From Streptomyces sp. HPF1205 (lineage in GTDB: Bacteria; Actinomycetota; Actinomycetes; Streptomycetales; Streptomycetaceae): a DNA stretch of 64,000 nucleotides. Below are positions 41,280 through 49,291 of this stretch, piece by piece. A program made the translations under genes and the position numbers. The stretch lies in contig NZ_JAINVH010000014.1 of the NCBI RefSeq assembly GCF_020400825.1, positions 62,001 to 126,000 on the forward strand, written 5' to 3'. The notes beneath the pieces were generated by a model that ran no database searches, was not told the origin of the DNA, and saw only the letters and a list, made by a program, of their open reading frames with translations. The number at the start of each line of letters is the position of its first letter. Positions within the stretch are counted from its first letter, which is position 1.

Positions 41280-42638
41280 TCAGCCCAGCGCGGACTTCAC
41301 CACGTCCGCGAGCCGCTGGGCGACCGCGCGGGCGTGGTCGATGTCGGCCGCCTCGACCATGACCCGGACCAGCGGCTCGGTGCCGGAGGAGCGCAGCAGG
41401 ACGCGGCCGGTGGCGCCCAGCTCCGTCTCGGCCTCGGTGACGGCGGCGGCCAGTTCCGCGGAGGAGCCGACGCGGCTCTTGTCGACATCGCGGACGTTCA
41501 CCAGGACCTGCGGCAACCGCTCCATGACCGTGGCCAGTTCGGCCAGCGGGCGGCCGGTGGCGGCGACGCGGGCGGCCAGCAGCAGGCCGGTGAGCGTGCC
41601 GTCGCCGGTCGTGGCGTGGTCCAGCACGATGACATGGCCGGACTGCTCACCCCCGAGGGCGTAGCCGTGCTCCTTCATGGCCTCCAGCACGTAGCGGTCG
41701 CCGACCGCCGTCTGGACCAGGTCGATGCCCTCGCGTTCCATCGCCAGCTTGAAGCCGAGGTTGGACATCACGGTGGCCACCACGGTGTTCTGGCGCAGGG
41801 CGCCGCGCTCGCGCAGCGCCACCGCCAGTATGGCCATGATCTGGTCGCCGTCGACCTCCTGGCCGGAGGCGTCCACGGCCAGGCAGCGGTCGGCGTCGCC
41901 GTCGTGCGCGATGCCGAGGTCGGCGCCGTGCTCGACCACGGCGGCCTTGAGCGGGCCCAGGTGGGTGGAGCCGCAGCCGTCGTTGATGTTCAGGCCGTCG
42001 GGCTGCGCGCCGATCGTGACGATCTCGGCGCCCGCCCGGGAGAACGCCTCGGGCGAGACGCGGGCGGCGGCGCCGTGCGCCTCGTCGAGGACGACCTTCA
42101 GCCCGTCCAGCCGGTTGGGCAGCACCCCGATGAGGTGGGCGACGTACTGGTCGAAGCCCTCGTCGTAGTCCTTGACGCGGCCGACGCCGGCGCCGGTGGG
42201 GCGGTTCCAGGGGGCGCCGGTGCGGTGCTCGGCGTAGACCGCCTCGATCCGGTCCTCCAGCTCGTCGTCCAGCTTGTGGCCGCCGCGGGCCAGGAACTTG
42301 ACACCGTTGTCCGGCATGGCGTTGTGGCTGGCGGACAGCATGACGCCGAGGTCGGCACCCAGCGCGCCGGTGAGATACGCCACCGCCGGGGTGGGCAGCA
42401 CACCGACCCGCAGGACGTCCACGCCCGCGCTGGCCAGGCCCGCCACCACGGCGGCCTCCAGGAACTCGCCCGAGGCCCGCGGGTCGCGCCCCACCACGGC
42501 CACCGGCCGGTGCCCCGCGAACGTGCCCGCCTCGCCCAGTACGTGCGCCGCCGCGACCGACAGGCCCAGTGCCATCTCCGCCGTCAGGTCGGCGTTGGCG
42601 ATTCCGCGCACCCCGTCGGTGCCGAAGAGTCGTCCCAC
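41280..42638 (-). CDS. glmM: Phosphoglucosamine mutase
   Basis: 452 aa; converts glucosamine-6-P to glucosamine-1-P for UDP-GlcNAc and peptidoglycan. Phosphoserine loop GVMLSASHNAMPDNGVKFLA; metal loop GIAHDGDADRCLAVD; sugar loop LGGEQSGHVI; phosphate loop LLRSSGTEPLVRVMVE. GTG at 42638 (VGRLFGTDGVRGIAN) follows GGAGGAACAACT. Usually linked to rplM-rpsI in Streptomyces, here separated from rpsI by a repeat-bearing 288-bp gap. Confidence 0.96.
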   Translation of the reverse strand: MGRLFGTDGVRGIANADLTAEMALGLSVAAAHVLGEAGTFAGHRPVAVVGRDPRASGEFLEAAVVAGLASAGVDVLRVGVLPTPAVAYLTGALGADLGVMLSASHNAMPDNGVKFLARGGHKLDDELEDRIEAVYAEHRTGAPWNRPTGAGVGRVKDYDEGFDQYVAHLIGVLPNRLDGLKVVLDEAHGAAARVSPEAFSRAGAEIVTIGAQPDGLNINDGCGSTHLGPLKAAVVEHGADLGIAHDGDADRCLAVDASGQEVDGDQIMAILAVALRERGALRQNTVVATVMSNLGFKLAMEREGIDLVQTAVGDRYVLEAMKEHGYALGGEQSGHVIVLDHATTGDGTLTGLLLAARVAATGRPLAELATVMERLPQVLVNVRDVDKSRVGSSAELAAAVTEAETELGATGRVLLRSSGTEPLVRVMVEAADIDHARAVAQRLADVVKSALG

Positions 42639-42718
42639 AGTTGTTCCTCCGAAAGGTGCGCGTTGTCGTGCGGCTCGGTGATACGGCGGGGCTGACGCGG
42701 GCGGCGCCCCCCGGACGA

Positions 42719-42854
42719 GAACGCCCCGCAAGGGAAGGTCCCGGACGGAAGCGCCCCGCACGGGAACGTCCCGAACGGGAACGCCCCGCAGGGGAACGTC
42801 CCCGAACGGACAAGCGCCGATCGGGAACGCCCCGAATGCGAACGCCCCGGAGGC
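42719..42854. repeat. 15-nt minisatellite, nine degenerate units
   Basis: Nine tandem units of GAACGCCCCGNANGG type, lengths 15, 15, 15, 15, 15, 16, 15, 15 and 15 nt. It lies between the glmM start and the rpsI terminator; the last unit overlaps the left arm of that terminator. No supported gene: the short frames crossing it have no ribosome site or family match. Confidence 0.85.
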
Positions 42855-42874
42855 ATCGGACTGCCTCCGGGGCG
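42843..42874 (-). terminator. Intrinsic terminator after rpsI
   Basis: Perfect 13-bp stem (42843-42855 with 42862-42874), 6-nt loop, 52 bp after the rpsI stop. Confidence 0.8.
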
Positions 42875-42880
42875 ACGACG

Positions 42881-42906
42881 GACCTGCCGGGGTCCCCCGG
42901 CAGGTC
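42881..42906 (-). terminator. First stem-loop after rpsI
   Basis: 11-bp stem (42881-42891 with 42896-42906), 4-nt loop, 20 bp past the rpsI stop. With the next hairpin it forms a tandem terminator. Confidence 0.75.
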
Positions 42907-42926
42907 CGGGTGACCGCCGGAGGCGA

Positions 42927-43442
42927 TCAGCGCTTGCTGAACTGCGGCGCCTTGCGGGCCTTCTTCAGACCGGCCTTCTTCCGCTCGACCGCGCGGTCGT
43001 CGCGGGTCAGGAAGCCGGCCTTCTTCAGCGGGCCGCGGTTGTTGTCGACGTCCGCCTCGTTGAGCGCGCGGGCCACGCCCAGGCGCAGCGCACCGGCCTG
43101 GCCGGAGATGCCGCCGCCGGCGATGCGGGCGATGACGTCGTAACGGCCGTCCAGCTCAAGGACCTTGAACGGCTCGTTGACCTCCTGCTGGTGCACCTTG
43201 TTGGGGAAGTACCCCTCCAGGGTGCGGCCGTTGATCTTCCACTTGCCGCTGCCCGGGACGATGCGGACGCGCGCGATGGACCGCTTGCGGCGGCCGGTGC
43301 CGGCGGCCGGCTGCGGCTCACCGAAGCGGGAGGCGAGGGACTCGGAGGTGTACTCGGACTCGACGGCCTCCGACTCGAAGGTCGTGATCTCGTCGTAGGT
43401 CTCTTCGCCCTCGAGAGGGGACTCGGCGGTGGTCTCAGCCAC
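42927..43442 (-). CDS. rpsI: 30S ribosomal protein S9
   Basis: 171 aa. The C-terminal 128 residues are canonical S9 (RRKRSIARVRIVPGSGKW, GGGISGQAGALRLGVARAL) ending in KAPQFSKR, whose tail reaches the tRNA in the P site. An acidic N-terminal extension of about 40 residues is typical of Streptomyces. Second gene of rplM-rpsI, 39 bp after rplM. Confidence 0.98.
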   Translation of the reverse strand: MAETTAESPLEGEETYDEITTFESEAVESEYTSESLASRFGEPQPAAGTGRRKRSIARVRIVPGSGKWKINGRTLEGYFPNKVHQQEVNEPFKVLELDGRYDVIARIAGGGISGQAGALRLGVARALNEADVDNNRGPLKKAGFLTRDDRAVERKKAGLKKARKAPQFSKR

Positions 43443-43481
43443 GATGCTCCTCGAATTCTTTCCGGTAGACGGTGGCCGGGA

Positions 43482-43925
43482 CTACTGCGCGACCTGGGTG
43501 ATCTCGAACGGCACCGGCTGCTGGGCGCCGTGCGGGTGCTGGTCACCCGCGTAGACCTTCAGCTTGGTGAGCATCTGCCGGCCCAGGGAGTTCTTGGGAA
43601 GCATGCCCCTGACGGCCTTCTCCACGGCCTTCTCGGGGCTCTTCGCCAGCAGCTCGTCGTAACGCACCGAGCGCAGACCGCCGGGGTAGCCGGAGTGGCG
43701 GTAGGCCATCTTCTGGGTCTTCTTGTTGCCGCTCAGGTGCACCTTGTCGGCGTTGATGATGACGACGAAGTCACCGGTGTCGACGTGGGGGGCGTAGATC
43801 GGCTTGTGCTTGCCGCGCAGGAGGACGGCGGCCTGGGAGGCGAGCCGGCCCAGGACGACGTCCTGGGCGTCGATGACGTGCCACTGGCGCTTCACATCGC
43901 CGGGCTTGGGGCTGTACGTACGCAC
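43482..43925 (-). CDS. rplM: 50S ribosomal protein L13
   Basis: 147 aa, normal length. MRTYSPKPGDVKRQWHVIDA, VVIINADKVHLSGNKKTQK, RGMLPKNSLGRQMLTKLKVY. Early-assembly 23S rRNA binder. Co-transcribed with rpsI. The 337-bp gap 43926-44262 upstream should hold the promoter; it contains an AT-richer stretch near 44080-44120 and the 17-nt repeat listed separately, but no hexamer pair is convincing. Confidence 0.98.
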   Translation of the reverse strand: MRTYSPKPGDVKRQWHVIDAQDVVLGRLASQAAVLLRGKHKPIYAPHVDTGDFVVIINADKVHLSGNKKTQKMAYRHSGYPGGLRSVRYDELLAKSPEKAVEKAVRGMLPKNSLGRQMLTKLKVYAGDQHPHGAQQPVPFEITQVAQ

Positions 43926-44143
43926 GGTCGTAGCCTTCGCTTCTTCTCAGAGGTCAAGGTCCTGACAAGGCCACCCGGACGATCACGACAGCCTGGGCGG
44001 TACTCGGGGACGCAACCCGCGCACCCGCCGCTGTCCATCGGCCCGGTGGACCGGCGTAAGGGCCCCTCACGTGAGATAGAGCAAGCCAATACGCATAACG
44101 AAGCCCGAGAATACCGTTCACGGCCCGCGCGGGTCAAAACGAC

Positions 44144-44200
44144 CCCGGCTCGCGTCCGGGCCCGGCTCGCATCCGGGCCCGGCTCGCATCCGGGCCCGGC
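44144..44200. repeat. 17-nt tandem repeat, 3.4 copies
   Basis: CCCGGCTCGCATCCGGG at 44161-44177 and 44178-44194 (identical), one copy with a single change at 44144-44160 and a partial at 44195-44200. Each unit is itself a short dyad (CCCGG/CCGGG). Located in the gap between the ABC-F gene end and the rplM leader. Confidence 0.85.
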
Positions 44201-44262
44201 CGCCGGCCGCCACCGGCGCCCGGCGACCGACGCCCGGCGACCGGCGTCCTGCCGCTCGCGTC

Positions 44263-45909
44263 CTACCGTTCGCGCTCGACCCTGCGCTCGTCCCAGACCG
44301 GCTCGGCGGTCTCGCGGACCACCCCGTCCGCGCCGAAGACCAGGAAGCGGTCGAAGGAGCGGGCGAACCAGCGGTCGTGCGTGACGGCGAGGACCGTGCC
44401 GTCATAGGCGTCCAGGCCGTCCTGGAGCGCCTCGGCGGACTCCATGTCGAGGTTGTCCGTGGGCTCGTCGAGCAGCAGGGCGGTGCTGCCCCGCAGCTCC
44501 ATGAGCAGGATCTGGAACCGCGCCTGCTGGCCGCCCGACAGCTTGTCGAAGGGCTGGTCGCCCTGGCGTTCCAGCTCGTAGCGCCGCAGTACGGACATCG
44601 CCCGGCCGCGGTCGCGGGCGTGCTCGGTCCACAGCACGTCGACGAGGCTCTGCCCGGCCGGCCGGGGGCGCTCGGCCTCCTGCCCCGGATGCGGCCCGTG
44701 GGTCTGCGCGAAGTACCCGGGCACGACCCGGGCGCCCAGTTTGTACGAGCCGGTGTGCGCGACGCCCCGGTCGCCGGCCAGCAGCCGCAGGAAGTGGGAC
44801 TTGCCGGAGCCGTTGGAGCCGAGCACCGCGACCCGCTCGCCGTAGAAGACCTCCAGGTCGAACGGTTTCATCAGGCCGGTGAGCTCCAGCCGCTCGCACG
44901 TCACCGCCCGTACCCCGGTACGGCCGCCGCGCAGCCGCATCCGGATGTCCTGCTCGCGCGGCGGCTCCGGCGGCGGGCCCGCCTCCTCGAACCTGCGCAG
45001 CCTGGTCTGGGCGGCGTGGTAGCGCGAGGCCATGTCGGGGCTGTTGGCCGCCTGCTGCCGCAGCCGCAGCACCATGGCCTTGAGCTTCGCGTGCTCGTCG
45101 TCCCAGCGGCGGCGCAGCTCCTCGAAGCGGGCGAAGCGCTCCTTGCGGGCCTCGTGGAAGGTGCCGAAGCCGCCGCCGTGCACCCAGGCGGTGGTGCCGG
45201 CCGGACCGGTCTCCAGACTGACGATCTTCTCGGCGCTGCGGGCGAGAAGCTCGCGGTCGTGGCTGACGAACAGGACCGTCTTCCGGGTCCGCGCCAGCTG
45301 CTCCTCCAGCCAGCGCTTGCCGGGGACGTCCAGGTAGTTGTCCGGCTCGTCCAGCAGCAGCACCTCGTCGGGGCCGCGCAGCAGGGCCTCCAACACCAGG
45401 CGCTTCTGCTCGCCGCCGGAGAGCGTCTTGACCTCGCGCCACTGGGCGCGGTCGTACGGCATGCCGAGCGCGGCCATGGTGCACATGTCCCACAGCGTCT
45501 CGGCCTCGTAGCCCCGCGCCTCGGCCCACTCGCCGAGCGCGGCCGCGTACGCCATCTGGGCAGGCTCGTCGTCCTGCGCCATGATCGCCAGCTCGGCGGC
45601 GTCCACCGCCCGCGCCGCCTCCCTGATCCGCGGATGGGCCACCGAGACCAGCAGGTCGCGGACGGTGCGGTCGTCGCGGACGGTGCCCACGAACTGCGGC
45701 ATCACGCCGAGGCCGCCGCTCACGGTGACCGTCCCGCCGTGTGGGGCCAGCTCGCCCGCGATCAGCCGCAGCAAGGTGGTCTTCCCCGCGCCGTTCGGCC
45801 CCACCATGGCCACCGCGGCACCTTCGCCCACCCGGAACGAGACGTCGCCCAGCAGCGCCCGCCCGTCCGGCAGGTAGTACTCGACGTGCGCTGCTTCGAC
45901 ATGACCCAT
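44263..45909 (-). CDS. ABC-F family ATPase (duplicated ABC domains)
   Basis: 548-aa soluble tandem ATPase without membrane segments. First domain: VAMVGPNGAGKTTLLRLIAG, KTLSGGEQKRLVLEALL, EVLLLDEPDNYLDV. A charged linker (RRWDDEHAKLKAMVLRLRQQ). Second domain: VAVLGSNGSGKSHFLRLLAG, DKLSGGQQARFQILLMELRG, ALLLDEPTDNLD. ABC-F proteins act on the ribosome, either as translation factors or as antibiotic protection proteins. Context (r-protein genes nearby, no resistance cluster) favours a housekeeping role. ATG at 45909. Confidence 0.9.
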   Translation of the reverse strand: MGHVEAAHVEYYLPDGRALLGDVSFRVGEGAAVAMVGPNGAGKTTLLRLIAGELAPHGGTVTVSGGLGVMPQFVGTVRDDRTVRDLLVSVAHPRIREAARAVDAAELAIMAQDDEPAQMAYAAALGEWAEARGYEAETLWDMCTMAALGMPYDRAQWREVKTLSGGEQKRLVLEALLRGPDEVLLLDEPDNYLDVPGKRWLEEQLARTRKTVLFVSHDRELLARSAEKIVSLETGPAGTTAWVHGGGFGTFHEARKERFARFEELRRRWDDEHAKLKAMVLRLRQQAANSPDMASRYHAAQTRLRRFEEAGPPPEPPREQDIRMRLRGGRTGVRAVTCERLELTGLMKPFDLEVFYGERVAVLGSNGSGKSHFLRLLAGDRGVAHTGSYKLGARVVPGYFAQTHGPHPGQEAERPRPAGQSLVDVLWTEHARDRGRAMSVLRRYELERQGDQPFDKLSGGQQARFQILLMELRGSTALLLDEPTDNLDMESAEALQDGLDAYDGTVLAVTHDRWFARSFDRFLVFGADGVVRETAEPVWDERRVERER

Positions 45910-46034
45910 GAGCGGGATTCTCCCCGGACCGGATGCACACCCCAACTGCTTTTCCCGGCCGGTGGGGTGGGGGCCGGGCACGGGGCGGTACGGGCGGTAC
46001 GCGGCCGACCGTATGGAGGGGGGCGGTCCGGCAA

Positions 46035-46040
46035 TATGAT
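46035..46040 (+). promoter_or_regulatory. -10 box of a probable leaderless transcript
   Basis: TATGAT at 46035-46040 ends 7 nt before the ATG at 46048 and there is no Shine-Dalgarno between them. A matching -35 is not clear. Confidence 0.55.
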
Positions 46041-46047
46041 GCGCGGC

Positions 46048-47412
46048 ATGAGTGAAGGCCCCGGGCAGCAGCTCCCGCAGGACCCCCGCTCCGGCTCCGC
46101 CGAGAGCAGGCGCGAGGTCCTGGAGGGACGCGTCATCCCCTCACGGTCGGCGCAAGCGCGGTCCTACCCGGCAGCGCCGGCCGACCCGCGGCAGGGCTTC
46201 GGGCCGCCGGCCGGCCCGGCGGCCGAGCAGTCCTGGCAGGGGCAGGGCCCCGCCGGGCCCCCGCCCCAGCCCCAGGGCCAGTCCCAAGGCCAGCCCCAGG
46301 GCCAGTCGCAGGGCCAGGGACAGCCCCATGGCCAGGGCGGCCCCCAGGGCGGGCAGGGCCCCGGCCCCGGGCAGCCCTCGCAGCAGCCGCAGCCCCCGCA
46401 GCAGCCGGGTGGTTACGGGCCCTCCGGCGGGATGCCGCGGCAGGGCGGCCCCGCGCCTTCCGGGCCCACCGGTCCCGGCCCGGGCGGACCCGCCGGGCCC
46501 CCGCCGGGCGCGGGCGGCTTCGGCGGCGGGCCGTCCCGCCCGAACACGCCGTCCCAGACCCCGTTCCCGCCCCAGGCCGCGCCCGCTCCCGCCGCGCGGC
46601 CGCCGGTCGGGGCGCAGAGCCCGGGCACCCCGGACTGGGAGTCGCTGGCCCAGGCGCAGGAGTCCGGCGCCAAGCGGCGCAAGGTCATGATGCTGACCGG
46701 CGGGATCGTGGCCGTCGCGGTCATCGCGGGAGGCGTGGCGACCGCCGTCGTCATGTCCGGCAAGAGTTCGAACACCGCCGGCGGCGGGCCGACGACCTCG
46801 GCGAGTGCCGGGAGTACGCAGCCGCTGCCACCGGCGCCGACGTTCAGCTCGGTGGCCCCGCCGCCGCCCGCCAACCCGCTGGACTACCTCCGCACGCCCG
46901 CGAAGGACAAGGCGCCGCTCACCCCGGCGAGCCTGTTCCCCGGCAAGCGGTTCACGATGAACGGCCACACGTACGTCAAGACGAGCACCGCCGTCACCAC
47001 CCACTGCGCCACCGGCGCGCGCTCCGCGCTGTCCGGCGCGCTGGCGGCGAACAAGTGCCGCAAGCTCATCCGCGCGACCTACGTCAGCGGCCAGTACGCG
47101 GTCACCGTGGGCGTGGCCGTCTTCGACGACACCGCGCACGCGGCCAAGCTGCAGAAGACGGCGCAGTACATCGCGCCGCTCAACGGCGGCGGCGTCGGCG
47201 ACTTCTGCCACGCGGTGGCCTGCCAGATGACATCGAACGCGGTCGCCCGCTACGCCTACTTCACGATCTCCGGCCTGAAGAACGGCAAGACGCTCGGCGG
47301 CCCCACGACGTCCCCGGCGCTCCAGGCCGCGAACGACACCTCGAACTTCGCCTTCGACCGCATCATCCAGCGCGGCCGCGACGCGGCGGCCGCGGACCCG
47401 TCCCGCAACTGA
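46048..47412 (+). CDS. Membrane protein with Gln/Pro/Gly-rich cytoplasmic arm and extracellular domain
   Basis: 454 aa. Residues 1-205 are low complexity, with PQGQSQGQ-type repeats (46262-46350) and Pro-Gly runs. Basic stop (GAKRRK) and one membrane segment (VMMLTGGIVAVAVIAGGVAT) follow, then a Ser/Thr/Pro stalk and an outside domain of about 170 aa with four Cys (HCATGARS, NKCRKLI, DFCHAVACQM), probably disulfide-linked. No enzyme motif. The architecture resembles the ectodomain-bearing proteins of the kinase cluster but without a kinase. ATG at 46048; ATGs at 46036/46039 would be out of a leaderless context. Confidence 0.82.
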   Translation: MSEGPGQQLPQDPRSGSAESRREVLEGRVIPSRSAQARSYPAAPADPRQGFGPPAGPAAEQSWQGQGPAGPPPQPQGQSQGQPQGQSQGQGQPHGQGGPQGGQGPGPGQPSQQPQPPQQPGGYGPSGGMPRQGGPAPSGPTGPGPGGPAGPPPGAGGFGGGPSRPNTPSQTPFPPQAAPAPAARPPVGAQSPGTPDWESLAQAQESGAKRRKVMMLTGGIVAVAVIAGGVATAVVMSGKSSNTAGGGPTTSASAGSTQPLPPAPTFSSVAPPPPANPLDYLRTPAKDKAPLTPASLFPGKRFTMNGHTYVKTSTAVTTHCATGARSALSGALAANKCRKLIRATYVSGQYAVTVGVAVFDDTAHAAKLQKTAQYIAPLNGGGVGDFCHAVACQMTSNAVARYAYFTISGLKNGKTLGGPTTSPALQAANDTSNFAFDRIIQRGRDAAAADPSRN

Positions 47413-47418
47413 CGCCGG

Positions 47419-47446
47419 CGGCGGTCCGCGCCTGCGCGGACCGCCG
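47419..47446. terminator. Bidirectional intrinsic terminator
   Basis: 12-bp perfect stem (47419-47430 with 47435-47446), 4-nt loop, between the convergent membrane-protein gene and truA. Confidence 0.85.
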
Positions 47447-47458
47447 GCAAAGGCGGCA

Positions 47459-48316
47459 CTAGCAGGTGCTGGGAGGCGACGGCGACAGCGTGCGGATGTT
47501 GCGGGACTCGCGGTTGCGGGCGGCCAACTGGTCGTCCGGGGGGTAGCCGACCTCTTCGAGGGTGAGGCCGTGGGGGCGCACGACGTTGACCGCGGAGTGG
47601 CGGACGCGGCCGGCCAGGACCTCACCGGGGAAGCCCACGGGCCGGTGGCCGTCGCCGACCAGCAGCATCGCGCCGACCAGGGCGCGGACCATGTTGTGGC
47701 AGAAGGCGTCGGCCCGCACGGTGGCCACCGCGATCCCGTCCGCGGTGCGCTCCCAGCGCAGGTCGAGCAGGGTGCGGATGGTCGTGGCGCCCTCCCGCTT
47801 CTTGCAGTACGCGGCGAAGTCGTGCTCCCCGAGCAGCAGCTCGGCGGCGGTGTTCATGGCGTCCACGTCCACCGGCCGGTCGTGCCACAGGACGTAGCCG
47901 CGCATGAGCGGATCCACGCCGCCCGGGTGGTCGCCGACCCGGTAGGCGTACCGCCGCCAGACCGCCGAGAAGCGCGCGTTGAAGCCGGCCGGCGCCTCGG
48001 CCGCGCGCCAGACGCGTACGTCCCAGGGCAGCCGCCCGGCCAGCCGCCGCCGCAGCCTGTCGCGCTCCCGTGACCACACCTCGGCCGGCAGGTCCACGTG
48101 CGCGACCTGGCCGCGGGCGTGCACGCCGGAGTCGGTACGGCCGGCCACCGTCAGCTCCACCGGCTCGTCCAGCCGCAGCACGGTCCGGATCGCGTCCTCC
48201 AGCTCTCCCTGCACGGTCCGCCGGGCCCGCTGCCTGGCCCACCCGGAGAAGGCGGCCCCGTCGTACGACAGGTCCAGCCGTACCCGTACGAACCCGGGTG
48301 CCGGGTCGTCGCTCAC
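47459..48316 (-). CDS. truA: tRNA pseudouridine(38-40) synthase TruA
   Basis: 285 aa. Makes pseudouridine in the anticodon stem. Catalytic Asp in TVAGRTDSGVHARGQVAHVD; RLDLSYDGAAFSGWARQ; FNARFSAVWRRYAYRV; DAFCHNMVRALVGAMLLVGD. GTG at 48316 has GAGGAG 7-12 nt upstream; an in-frame GTG at 48340 would give 293 aa and cannot be excluded. A stem-loop separates it from rplQ. Confidence 0.95.
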   Translation of the reverse strand: MSDDPAPGFVRVRLDLSYDGAAFSGWARQRARRTVQGELEDAIRTVLRLDEPVELTVAGRTDSGVHARGQVAHVDLPAEVWSRERDRLRRRLAGRLPWDVRVWRAAEAPAGFNARFSAVWRRYAYRVGDHPGGVDPLMRGYVLWHDRPVDVDAMNTAAELLLGEHDFAAYCKKREGATTIRTLLDLRWERTADGIAVATVRADAFCHNMVRALVGAMLLVGDGHRPVGFPGEVLAGRVRHSAVNVVRPHGLTLEEVGYPPDDQLAARNRESRNIRTLSPSPPSTC

Positions 48317-48368
48317 ACCTCGCTCCTCGCTCTTCGCCACCGCTCCACCTCGTACGCCACCATGCGGA

Positions 48369-48401
48369 ACGGGCCCGCACCCCCCTGGGGTACGGGCCCG
48401 T
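48369..48401 (-). terminator. Intrinsic terminator after rplQ
   Basis: Stem of 9 + 5 bp with one bulged pair (48369-48383 with 48387-48401) and a 3-nt loop, 11 bp after the rplQ stop. Confidence 0.8.
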
Positions 48402-48412
48402 CCTGGGCACGC

Positions 48413-48976
48413 TCAGGCGTCCTTGGACTCCTCGTCGGACTCCTCGGCGGTGGCGGGGACGGCGTCCTGCACGTCCTCGGCCTCCTCCGCGGCCTCCGGC
48501 TTGGCGTCCTCGACCGGCTCGTCCTTCTTGAACTCGGCGGCGGCCTCGTCGCCGGCCCGGTCCTTGGCGGAACGCCGGGTGGCGGCCTCGGCCTCGCCGA
48601 CCGCGGACTGCTGCACGGTCAGCGCCTCGACCAGCTCGATGACGGCCATGGGCGCGTTGTCGCCACGCCGCGGGCCGATCTTGGTGATGCGGGTGTAGCC
48701 ACCGGGGCGGTTGGCGTACCGCGGGCCGATCTCGGTGAAGAGCGTGTGCACGATGCCCTTGTCCGTGATCGTCTGCAGCACCTGGCGACGGTTGTGGATG
48801 TCGCCCTTCTTCGCCTTGGTGATCAGGCGCTCGGCGACCGGGCGGAGCCGGCGCGCCTTGGCCTCGGTGGTGGTGATCCTGCCGTGCTCGAACAGCGACT
48901 TCGCGAGGTTCGCGAGCAGCAGCTTCTCGTGCGCGGCACTGCCGCCCAGACGGGCACCCTTGGCGGGCTGAGGCAT
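48413..48976 (-). CDS. rplQ: 50S ribosomal protein L17
   Basis: 187 aa. Core L17 is residues 1-118 (MPQPAKGARLGGSAAHEKLL, RITTTEAKARRLRPVAERLI, GGYTRITKIGPRRGDNAPMA). An Ala/Glu/Asp-rich acidic tail of about 65 residues (EAAEEAEDVQDAVPATAEES) follows, longer than the E. coli protein but usual in kind for Streptomyces. Last gene of the alpha operon; preceded by an unusually wide, repeat-containing gap after rpoA. Confidence 0.97.
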   Translation of the reverse strand: MPQPAKGARLGGSAAHEKLLLANLAKSLFEHGRITTTEAKARRLRPVAERLITKAKKGDIHNRRQVLQTITDKGIVHTLFTEIGPRYANRPGGYTRITKIGPRRGDNAPMAVIELVEALTVQQSAVGEAEAATRRSAKDRAGDEAAAEFKKDEPVEDAKPEAAEEAEDVQDAVPATAEESDEESKDA

Positions 48977-49068
48977 GTCTTTCTCCTTCTACGCTGCACC
49001 GGCCGTACCAGGTACCGATGTCAGTGCCGAGCCTGCGGCCGCAGACCCGGAATTCCGGTTGCGCCCCG

Positions 49069-49241
49069 AAGGGGCGCGGGGTCCCCCGGAGGGGGCGCCC
49101 CCAGCGCGACCGGCCACAACGAGGCCGGCACGCCGCGACCGTCCCGAAGGGGCTGTTGCTGTCGCAGCCGGACCACCGGCCGGCGGTGGTTGCGCGCGGG
49201 GGGCACCCCCAGGCGAAGCTCTGGGGGACCCCGCGCCCCTT
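49069..49241. repeat. Long inverted repeat in the rpoA-rplQ gap
   Basis: 49069-49087 and 49223-49241 are perfectly complementary over 19 bp, 135 bp apart. Local hairpins (GCGCCCC-GAA-GGGGCGC at 49061-49077; GGGGG/CCCCC runs) lie inside. The 315-bp gap 48977-49291 has no gene. The GGGGCGCGGGG...GCGCGACCGGCCACAAC pattern resembles an intergenic repeat I recall as common in Streptomyces genomes. Confidence 0.8.
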
Positions 49242-49291
49242 GGAGGCACTCCGAAAGCTCACCGTACTTCCCGGTGAACCGTCGGAGACGG

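Noticed and set aside
42719..42854. CRISPR-like array
   Set aside because: Units are 15 nt, contiguous and degenerate, with no spacers and no cas genes.
42584..42856. 90-codon frame with five-residue repeats (GTFPC, GAFPF) in the minisatellite
   Set aside because: No ribosome site, no coding bias outside the repeat and overlap with the rpsI terminator and glmM start; kept only as a repeat.
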